This document shows positions 55,252-64,000 of a stretch of DNA of 64,000 nucleotides, in pieces. Position 1 is the stretch's first letter, and each line of letters opens with the position of its first letter. The notes below the pieces were generated by a model. The model had not been told where the DNA came from, did not search any database, and worked only from the letters and a program-made list of their open reading frames with translations. Source of the stretch: Azolla caroliniana (lineage: Eukaryota; Polypodiophyta); assembly GCA_043228905.1 (NCBI GenBank), contig JBHGNT010000008.1:6882001-6946000 (forward strand), read 5' to 3'. The translations under genes and the position numbers were made by a program.

Positions 55252-58200
55252 TGCACGTTCCGACAATCACGAAGAACTTGGTCTCAATCGGACAGATCGT
55301 TGACCAAGGGATGGAGGTTCGGTTTACACACCTCGGGTGCTTCATTGAGGAAGAAGGTCATGTGATTGCGCAAGGGCGCAGAGACGGGAGGATGTTCATC
55401 CTCGACTCCACTGACGGCGGCACCGCAATGTTCACAAAGGGACAAAAAGCCGAGTCGGACATCGACTTGTGGCACAAGCGGATAGGCCACGTCAACCACC
55501 AGCGGCTTCAAGATCTGCAATCGAAATAGGTAGTGTTCGGATTGCCCAAGTTTAGTGGCCGAAAGGCACAAATTTGTGAAGCCTGCCAGCTCGGGAAGCA
55601 ACACCGACTTCCCTTCCCCAACGAGCGAAACCGGAGCCGGAACAAGCTCGACCTTATACACTCCGATGTGTGGGGGCCGGCACAAAACGTTAGTCTTGGC
55701 GGGAGCCGATATTTCGTCTCCTTCATCGACGACCGCACGCGGCACACATGGATCTACCTCATTGAGAGGAAGAGCGAAGTCTTCGACTGTTTCCGGGACC
55801 TCAAAGGGTTCGTGGAAGCCGAAACGGGACGAAAGATCAAGTGTCTGCGGTCGGATGGCGGGAAAGAGTACTTTTCCGGTCAATTCAACGGTTACCTACA
55901 ACAAATGGGAATTCGCCGCGAATTCAGTTGTAGATACACGCCGGAGCAGAACGGCGTGGCCGAGAGAAAGAATCGGTCGATTGTGGAAGCGGCACGGGCA
56001 ATGCTGAAGGAGAAGAGCTTGCCCAAGTTCTACTGGGCCGAGGCGGTAAGGACCGCGGTATACATCCAGAACTGGATCGGAGACAAAGTGTCGGCGCACG
56101 AGCTATATTTCGGAACGAAGCCGAACTTGCGACACTTGAGGGTGTTCGGTAGCATTGCGTATGTGCATGTACCGAAGGAGAAAAGGAGGAAGCTGGACGC
56201 AAAGGCTGAGAAGTGCATCTTGGTCGGTTACTCGGACGAGCAGAAGGGTTATAAGTGCTATAACCCTCGCACCAAACAAGCGCGTGTCAGCCGCGACGTT
56301 GTGTTTGACGAGTCCGCGTCCTAGTACCTGCCCTCGCCTCGGAACCCCGACTCCAATACGAGCTCTGACGATGAGGTCAGCGAGGCCGAGATGCCTCCGG
56401 ATGAGCCCGAAATCGAGACCCGCGAAGAGAGTCCGATTTCACTCCGGTTAAGTGGACCGATTGGACAACTGAGTCGGTACGACCAATCCAATGAAGAGCC
56501 GGCGAGTAGTGGAGACTCGGTCGTGCATTCCCCGCGCAGGAAGCCGAGGAGATGGCTTACGCGCAAAGAGAAAGGGAAAAAGAAAGTGTCGGATTCCGGC
56601 ACGGAAAGGAACGAGTCAGACCGACGCGAGTCCGACTCCGAGGGAACCAGTGACGGGTCTTTAAAGGTGAAGACCGCGTCGACCGAGAAGGCCTCGACAT
56701 CGGCTAATGTGAGATTACGCCGATCTACCCGCCAGAAGAACCCAGTTGTGCGGTTCGGATACAACGAGTACATGGCGCATCATTATGCGTACATGACCCA
56801 TGTAGCGGAAGTGCGTGAGCCGGAGAGCTACGCAGAAGCGGCGAAGGACGCGAATTGGCGCGCCGCGATAGAGGAAGAGATGCACGCATTGGCGGAGAAC
56901 GAGACCTGGAACCTGGTTGACGCACCGAAGGGTGTGAAGCCGATCGGGTGTAGATGGGTGTACAAAGTCAAGTACAACACCGATGGCTTGGTCAACCGGT
57001 ACAAGGCTCGGCTAGTTGCAAAGGGCTACGCGCAGAAGCACGGCATCGACTACGATGAGACGTTTGCGCCGGTTGCGAAAATGATGACCATCCGTGTTTT
57101 ACTCGCAGTAGCTGCGGCGAAGGGGTGGCACTTACATCAGATGGATGTAAAGAATGCATTCCTGCAAGGTGACCTTGAGGAACAGGTGTACATGGTACAG
57201 CCCCCCGGATTTCACTCTGGAACAAACTCCTCGGCAGTATGCCGACTGAAGAAGTCCCTTTACGGACTAAAGCAAGCCCCGCGTGCCTGGAACGCGAAGA
57301 TCACGCAACAACTACGTCGGATGGGCTTCGTCACGTCAAAATTGGACTCTTCCCTGTTCATCCGGAAAGGTCGACTCGGACCGGTAAGTATTTTACTGTA
57401 TGTTGATGACTTGGTCATCACCGGTGCCGACCTAGGTGAAATCGACCGCGTAAAGCTCCAGCTTGCGGCATCGTTCGACATAAAGGATCTGGAGGACCTT
57501 CATTACTTCCTCGGGATCGAAGTGATCCGTACCCCCGAAGGCATATTGATCAGCCAACACCACTACGTGCTGAGTATGCTCTTCAAACTCGGGATGGCCG
57601 ACTATAAGTCCATCTCGACTCCTCTGGACAGAACCGTCAAGCTTCGTCCTGATACGGGAAAGGTATGCGACCCGACGAGGTTCCGACAAATTGTCGGTAA
57701 CCTTATATACTTGACCATCACCCAACCCGACCTCAGTTATCCGGTCGGGGTGATCAGTCAGTTCATGGCGCGACCTACCGAGGAGCACCTTCAGTGTGCG
57801 CAACGCATACTTCGGTATGTCAACGGCACTAAGGACCGGGGACTGCTATATCGGACCGGTGCAGCCACGCAGTTAGTCGGCTACACCGATGCTGATTGGG
57901 CTGGCAACGCCGCCGATCGTCGATCCACGTCCGGATACGCGTTCTCCCTCGGGAGTGCCGCGATCGCGTGGAGTAGTAAGAAGCAGCCGACAGTTGCTCT
58001 GTCGAGCACCGAAGCTGAGTACCAAGGAGCGGCTGCCGCGACATGCGAAGCCATATGGTTGAAGCGGCTACTTAAGGACCTGCAAGAGGAGGTGTCAGAT
58101 CCGACAACGATCTACTGCAACAACCTCAGCAGCATCCAGCTCGCGAAGAACCCCGTCTTCCACGCACGGACCAAGCACATTGAGGTGCACTACCATTTCG

Positions 58201-58391
58201 TCCGTGAGCGTGTCCTTTCCGGTGAAGTCGAACTTCAGTACGTTCTGACGGATCGGCAAGCTGCTGACGTCTTCACCAAGCCTCTTGGTCTAGACAAGTT
58301 GCGGCAGTTCTCAGGTGCGCTCGGATTGCGTCACCTTGACGTGCCGAACTTGAGGGGGAGAACAGTCCCGAACGACCAAGCAAGGCAGTAG
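55252..58391 (+). pseudogene. Copia-3 pol (integrase, RT, RNase H), two internal stops
   Basis: Integrase: H-H-C-C finger (LWHKRIGHVNH ... CEACQLGKQH) with a stop at 55527, then HSDVWGP, RSDGGKEY and NGVAERKNRS, all three acidic residues kept. A second stop at 56322 is a TAG where relatives have Trp (DEST-SWY). RT lies in the long frame 56391-58391: GVKPIGCRWVYKVKYN, MDVKNAFLQGDLEEQVYM, ILLYVDDLVITG. RNase H: YTDADWAGNAADRRSTSGYA, SSTEAEYQGA, YCNNLSSIQLA (Asn where Asp is usual in the last). It ends at TAG 58389-58391. Confidence 0.87.
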
Positions 58392-58922
58392 GAAAGGAGC
58401 GGTGACCATGACACCGAGTCGGTTGACTCGTTTGTTGACTCGGTTGAAGACGGATCGGCTGAAGAAGCCGAGGGCGACTTCGGATCGGCTGAAGAAGCCG
58501 AGGGCGGACCCGCGGAAAAGTTTGGAAGCAAACAAAAGGGGAGCAACCGAAGGAGAGAGCCGAAGCCAACCACGCATTGGGAAGATGACGCCATCGAGGG
58601 CGAGAAGACCGAAGACGAGTTGGAGACAGCCAACTCGGACGAGAGCGAAGACCCATCGGAGGTAGCCGAGTCGGTTTGGATGTTTGATTCAGACACGCTG
58701 AATCAACCGAGGCCCAAGCGGAAGAAAAGGCAGCAGAAGAAGCGTCAACACCGCAACAATAGAAGAGCTGATGAGGGCCACATGAGCAGACAAGCCGACC
58801 GGAAGGGTCGAAGCGCGCGAAGTCGAACAGGTCGAGGAGCGCGAGCGAGGCGAGAAGCCAGGAGGAACCAGTGCTGTGAAGATCCCGAAGAGCCTCAAGT
58901 TGAGCTTGAGGGGGAATGTTGA
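58392..58922 (+). other. Open extension of Copia-3 pol in the same frame
   Basis: After the pol stop codon the same frame stays open for 176 codons to a TGA made by the first bases of the 3' LTR. The predicted peptide begins acidic (ERSGDHDTESVDSF), contains a repeated GSAEEAEG segment, a middle WEDDAIEGEKTEDE, and ends very basic (KRKKRQQKKRQHRNNRR). It could be a former C-terminal domain cut off by a nonsense change, or a 3' ORF. Part of its sequence (gatcggctgaagaagccgag) also occurs in the LTR. Confidence 0.5.
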
Positions 58923-59304
58923 GAGACAAGCTCAACATCGGCCAGATCAGCTGAAGAAGCCGAGGACCGGATCGGTTGGGACCGATCGGTTAGGCCGAGT
59001 GCGTAAATCGGGAGGTCGTTAGGAAAGATATTCCGTGAGGAATATATTTGGGAGTTAGTGTAGGAGATCTTAATGAGCATTGAAGTACTGTCAGTACTTC
59101 GGTCAGTCCTCTTAGGACTTGTATAAAAGTGCTCATTGAGCACGTCTTATGTACAGAGATTGTGTATTATTGTTGAATATAGTTTTTTTGTGTTTCTCTC
59201 TCTGTCTCTCCCTCGTATACCGTGTAAGCCTAAGCTCTCCATTGAACCTGAGTTTCCTTCCTCTGTTCTGTCTTCATACTTGCCTCCGCACGCTACTTTC
59301 TACA
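58917..59304 (+). repeat. 3' LTR of Copia-3
   Basis: 388 bp, same ends as the 5' LTR. Differences include gccagatcagc against gccggatcggc near the start and gaggaat against gagtaat. Confidence 0.92.
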
Positions 59305-59504
59305 TTTACTTAATACAATATTTAAGTTTATTCTTATATAGTAAAGCACATTCTTGACAACATTTCTATAAACAAATAGCCTACCCTACTGGTATATACA
59401 TTGTGCTTGGCTTATAAGGTTGTAGGTTCAAGTGTTTTAAATATTACTGAATTCAATATTTAAATTTATTTTTATATCATGAAGCAAATCCTTCATGACA
59501 CCGG

Positions 59505-59606
59505 CAACCAAAGATCTTTAACCACCAGCATGTCCCTCATCTTCGACTTCCACACTAAGTAGTTGGAGCCGATGAGCTTGAACATGTCACCGTAAGATTC
59601 TTCCAT
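59505..59606 (-). pseudogene. Copia-C gag N-terminus
   Basis: MEESYGDMFKLIGSNYLVWK and onward from ATG 59606, ending where the family-B LTR begins. It continues at 44000 leftward. Copia-B has the homologous start at 61365. Confidence 0.75.
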
Positions 59607-59634
59607 TTCCTGTGTTGTTCGCTCTAATACCAGT

Positions 59635-60209
59635 TGTAGAGAAATGTGTGGAATATCGTTCAGCCACAACAGAGTAGTAAATCACTTCTTTAAGAATCAA
59701 ACACAGAAATGGGAAGTGGAGAGTACACAAGAAAATAACACATGATGTTTACGTGCAAAACCCTAATAGGGAAAAACCACGGGAGCCCATAGACTCCGAA
59801 CTATCACTATGAAGAGAAGGGGTACAATCAGAGACTCGGAGGCAACGACCTCGAGCTCTATTTCTTCACACAGTGGTGGTTACAACAAAGTATCGCTTTG
59901 TATCTCTCTTTCTCCCTCTCTCTGTACAACAGTTGCAGCAATATGACAACAACACAAATCACACTCACTACATAAAGTGATTGCCCTAAGTCATATTTAT
60001 AGTTATATGAACTTAGGTCTATTTACAAATATAGCCTCAATGGGCTTATTCAAGACATATTTACAAATCTGTCTTCTCTTTCGGTTCTGACTGGGTCCAC
60101 CGATCCGGTTTCCAGATCTCTTCCGGTTCTCACCGGCTCTCTTCCGGTTCTCACCGGGTCCTCTTTATTCATCACCAGATCCCATCCAAAGAGACCGATT
60201 TTCCCAACA
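59635..60209 (-). repeat. 5' LTR of Copia-C (575 bp)
   Basis: TGTAGAGAAATGTGTGG ... TTTCCCAACA. It contains a 22-24 bp duplication of the 'cttccggttctcaccgg' segment. Confidence 0.87.
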
Positions 60210-61365
60210 GATGTTACCCGTTAGCCTTCATCATCTAGCCGATCGGCTGATATCAGGTTCAACCAAACCTCCGGAACGTGTCGGACATCCTTCAGCAGCA
60301 ACTTGCACCTGGTTGATGTCGTCAAACACACATCTCCTATGCCGACAATTCAACATGACCCTTCATTCCCCATCCGGACAAAACCGTGATCTCCGATTGT
60401 GTAGGATGAGAAGCATTTCCAGTCCGGTGTCAGGTGGAATGATGCTCCGGAATCAACAACCCATGTTGTCTCATTGCCGACAAGGTTTAACTCATTCTCC
60501 TCGGTGATGAACAACAACTCTTCTTCACTTGTCGTGATCGCCGAAATTTCCGATCCGAACCTCTCCGGTCCAAACCATTTCGGTCCGAACTCTTCTTTGA
60601 CTCGGTGGTGTCGGCCCCTTTCTCTTTCCGGAAATGCCAACAGTTCTTCTGGAAGTGCCCCAGCTTCCCATAGTAGAAGCATGTGGGCCTCCCGCTTAAC
60701 TTCAACCTTGTCCCCGATTTGTCCCGGTTTTGGGGACTTCGATTTTGGCCTCTTCCCCGATTATAGTCATCTTCCATAACCAAGGCCTTTGGGTCGGTTT
60801 TGGATTCCCAATCCTTCCGGGGAGCTTCTTCATCTAACAAGCTTGATTTTACCCTTGCTAGGGACAACTGCGTTCCTTCCGGCTCGGCGTTGCCCAAAGT
60901 GACAACTAGCATCTCCCAACTATCCGAGAGGGAACCGAGCAGGAGCAATGCAAGTACCTCGTCGGATAGAGGTACTTCAAGCGAAGTTGTTTGATTTATG
61001 AGGGAACCGAGCAAGATCTGTCCTGGTACCAGAGTCTCACTAACTTCCGGAATACCGAAACCCGATTTACGGCATTTTTGCTCTCCAGGCTCTAGCATGG
61101 TGCCGATTTTCTCCCAGAGCACATGCGCCTTACTTTTTTCATTGAAGTTGTTGTACAAACTCATGTCAAAAAAGCATCGTATGTATCCCGTCGTCTTCAT
61201 GTGCATCACCGCCCATGTCGTGGCATCGATCTTGTCCAGTTTTTTGTCCCCGAACTATACCGGCAACTAGAGATCTTTGACCACGAGCATGTCCCTCATC
61301 TTCGACTTCCACACTGGGTAGTTGGAACCGGTGAGCTTGAACATGCTTCCAAATGACTCTTCCAT
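60210..61365 (-). pseudogene. Copia-B gag and protease, degraded
   Basis: Gag starts at 61365 (MEESFGSMFKLTGSNYPVWK) with an early TAG after VVKDL and frameshifts. It continues in 61209-60487 (YIRCFFDMSLYNNFNEKSKAHVL-type text, here split). The knuckle is CFYYGKLGHFQKNC, the second Cys changed to Tyr. Protease WVVDSGASFHLTPDW is at about 60430-60475. It joins the Copia-C LTR at 60210 in the pre-integrase region. Confidence 0.8.
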
Positions 61366-61390
61366 TTTCTTGTTCGCTCTGATACTAGTT

Positions 61391-61853
61391 TGTGCGGAAC
61401 AGTGCTCGGCCTCAACCGAGACTCAAACACTTTATGAAGGAACAAAAGAAAAAACAAAAATGGAAATGGAAATTTTTACACCTACATAAAAGAAGTGACA
61501 CTAGATGTTTACGTGGAAAACCCTAATAGGGAAAAACCACGGGAGCCCACAGACTCCAACTATCACTATATGAGAAAAGGAGGTACAATAGAAGACTCAA
61601 AGGCAATGACCTCGAATTCTGTATCTTCGCCAACCGGCGGCTTCTCTTCTCGCTCTCTCTATACAACTATAATACGACTAACAATAACACCAACGCTACA
61701 TAAAGTGATTTCCCTAAGTCATATTTATACTTATATGACTTTAAGACTATTTACAAATGTAGCCTTTCTAGGCACACCAGAAACATATTTGCAGATATGT
61801 CCTTGGATTCGGCTCTCATCCAGATCCCATCCGGAGGGACCGAATTCCCAACA
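61391..61853 (-). repeat. 5' LTR of Copia-B
   Basis: TGTGCGGAACAGTGC ... TTCCCAACA, 463 bp, with the plant-copia motif 'ccctaatagggaaaaacc' near 61520. Confidence 0.9.
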
Positions 61854-61858
61854 GAAAC

Positions 61859-64000
61859 CCCCAAACCGCCACAATTAGAACATCAGGAATCGAGTAACTC
61901 TGCTCCGGTCACATGCTTCAATTGCAATCAACCGGGGCATTATGCAACTCAATGCCCGGGTCACGGCAAATGCCATTCAGTAAATATGATCACGGCCGAG
62001 GTCCAACAAGTAACAACAAGAAGCAAGGCACAACAAACACAATGGGTCCGTCAAGCTGCAAAAGAATGGATCGAGAAAACTAATAACACGAACTTCGACC
62101 CCATGAATACCGAGATGAAGGACATCACTATCGGTGCGTCGACTTCCTCAAAACCCATCGATTTGCTTGACGACGATCCAACCTGGCAAGCACTTACCAG
62201 TTGCGAGGTATCAATGCCCCTAAATAAGCTCCTTCATTTGCTTCCACGGTTCAAGGACACGGTGGTATCCTTGATCACCGGAAAAGATCAGACAAACATG
62301 CCCGTACATCTTGCCGAGTGAAGTGCAAGTCTACCACTCCCAGAACCCTGTCGTAAAGCTCATTATCGAAGGGTGGGATGTACACGGTTGCATTATCAAT
62401 GGTGGATCTAGGGTGAACATCGGTAGTGAGGCCACTTGCCGAGCTCTGAACAATACCCATTGAGAACCGTGCCCATTTTGGCTACTAATGGCGGATACAC
62501 GTTCCGTTCCGGCCGATGGGCTTAATCCGACACCTCGATTTCATTCTCGAAGGCCACACATTTACGATCTCGGTTGTGGTGTTACTACTGGACACTCCCA
62601 GCGCCTACCCGATATTGCTCGGTCGTCCCTGGTTACGCAGGGCAGACATTAAGCAACACTGGTAGTGCAATATGATCTTCTTCCAGCGGGGGAAAATAAA
62701 GGTACACGTCACCACGGAGGAGCCAATCCCCACCCCAAAGGACACCACTCCCTTATATGCTAAAGGTGTTCACATGCTCGACAGCCTAGCCGACAACGAA
62801 GTCGATAGCTTCTTGGAGGATCACCCGAAGACTCTCCCGTTATTTGACATCAACATCATGGAAGCCATCAGTCCTTATGTTTTCGAGCCGGCGGAAGGGG
62901 AGCAAGATATTGGCCGAGAACCTAATCTGAAATCGGTTGAAGAATTATGCCATGCATGTGAAGCACTCAAACGATAATTAGCCATTGCCCAACGTGTGAA
63001 GGCGTCTACACTAGAAGAAATCAATGTCGGTACTAGTGCGGATCCAAGACCGTTGAAAATAGCAAAGGAACTTGCCCACAACGAACGCTTAGCATTGGTG
63101 GGTCTGCTCACGGAGTATTAGGATGTCTTTGCGTGGTCATACAGCGACATGAAAGGGTTAGATACATGATACTACTAGCACTAAATCCATCTGAAGAAAG
63201 ATGGCACCCAACTTGTATCCCAATTACGTGGCAAAAGTCAAAGAGGAAATCAACAAACTCCTTCAAGTGGGGTTCATTCGATTCATCAAACGTGCCACAT
63301 GGCTAAGTCCTATCGTGGTCATCCCAAAGAAAAATGACAAAATAAGGGTTTGTGGTGATTATCGGAAGTTGAACGCGGAGATTATTACTAATGCATTCCC
63401 TCTCCCTTTTACGGATAGTGTGTTAGATGTCATGGTAGGCCACAAAAGATATAGCTTCCTGGATGGGTTCAGTGGTTACAAACAAATCCGCTTGCACCCT
63501 GATGACCAAGAAAAGACAACATTCATAACAGAATTGGGTGTTTTTGTGGCGGTCGTGATGATGTTCGGATTAAAGTCGGCGTCGGCCCCCTTTCCAACGA
63601 ATCATCGCCGAAATTTCCAACGACTGTATTCTGGCATTCATGCAAGTTTTCCTCGATGGTTTTTCCGTGTACAATCATCAAGTAGAGCATCTCAACCAAT
63701 TACGTCTCTGTCTCGATCATTGTCGACAAGCTCGGCTCAACCTGAACCCCGCGAAATACGCGTTCAACGTCTCTAGCAGTGCCTTGCTGGGGCATATCGT
63801 CCGCCAAGAAGGGATTGCTATGGACCCCGATAAAGTGAAGGTTGTATTGGCCGCTCCAGCCCTGACCATTGCGAAGGCTTTGAGCCAATTTTTGGGGCAA
63901 ATTAGATGGCATAGTCAAATGTTGTGTTATTTAGCCGAATTCGCGACACCACTACACACAACGGTACATCAAGTGCCCTTCCGATGGACGGAAAAGGAAG
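61859..64000 (+). pseudogene. Ty3/gypsy gag end and pol, degraded, runs off the window
   Basis: Continues the gag at 36305. Second zinc knuckle CFNCNQPGHYATQC (about 61917-61958). A protease-like segment has GCIINGGSRVNIGSE (about 62390-62430; Asn where Asp is expected) and YPILLGRPWLRRADI near 62610-62650. RT begins near 63201 (MAPNLYPNYVAKVKEEINKL) with VIPKKNDKIRVCGDYRKLNA and YSFLDGFSGYKQIRLHPDD, then shifts frame near 63590 to MQVFLDGFSVYNHQ, where the second catalytic Asp is Gly. It stays recognisable to 64000 (LLGHIVRQEGIAMDPDKVK). The style suggests the Tat/Athila side of gypsy rather than chromoviruses. Confidence 0.82.

Larger units (their letters stand above)
47907..59304 (+). mobile_element. 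Ty1/copia element Copia-3, interrupted by a chromovirus
   Basis: LTRs at 47907-48294 and 58917-59304 (388 bp each, about nine differences). TSD TTTAC at 47902-47906 and 59305-59309, within a family-B LTR. tRNA-Met primer site at 48295, polypurine tract ttgagggggaa before the right LTR. Gag-pol is related to Copia-1. A chromovirus is inserted in the protease/integrase region at 49559. Confidence 0.93.

Overview
This is plant nuclear DNA made almost entirely of transposable elements. The evidence is spliced GT-AG introns, Ty1/copia elements primed by initiator tRNA-Met (TGGTATCAGAGC-type sites), Ty3/gypsy relics and nested LTR retrotransposons with target-site duplications (TSDs). I see no ordinary host gene, rRNA, CRISPR array or functional tRNA. 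The species cannot be named from the sequence. Many elements are GC-rich and CpG-rich, and one chromovirus looks more like the fungal/vertebrate Tf1/sushi type than the usual seed-plant clades.

Layout. 1-3387: copia element on the minus strand (Copia-1), cut by the window start. 3388-20641: several LTRs and internal regions of an unusual gag-only LTR family ('family A'), including two LTRs head to head (3388-4810) and a minus-strand series of LTRs at 4055, 6654, 10307 and 20460. 12835-20164: a complete 7.3-kb AT-rich DNA transposon inserted in a family-A gag gene, with 33-bp terminal inverted repeats and a 4-bp TSD. 20642-29098: copia fragments, a 2.5-kb non-autonomous LTR element (21542-24058, TSD CTAAC) and a family-A fragment. 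29746-35096: a young, apparently intact copia element with LTRs differing at one base.

35175-64000 is a six-level nest: gypsy relic (+) > Copia-B (36306-61853, TSD GAAAC) > Copia-C (to 60209) > gag-protease-only 'family B' element (44001-59500) > Copia-3 (47907-59304, TSD TTTAC) > chromovirus (49559-55246, TSD CGTGT). LTR divergence falls from outer to inner elements where I compared them (about nine differences in 388 bp for Copia-3, two in 409 bp for the chromovirus), as nesting predicts.

The most interesting object is the DNA transposon at 12835-20164. Two divergent genes sit between its inverted repeats: an RNase H-like, DUF7869-type putative transposase (+), and a five-exon gene (-) joining a ParB-like domain to a beta-class amino-DNA-methyltransferase domain. 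Three 51-bp palindromic repeats lie between them. The second highlight is the chromovirus. It lacks a tRNA primer site; instead its primer-binding site is complementary over 12 nt to the predicted 5' end of its own RNA (Tf1-style self-priming), and its LTR has perfect heat-shock elements just upstream of the TATA box. Families A and B are a third point of interest: unrelated LTRs, but a shared Gag and a shared non-standard primer-binding site, with no reverse transcriptase.
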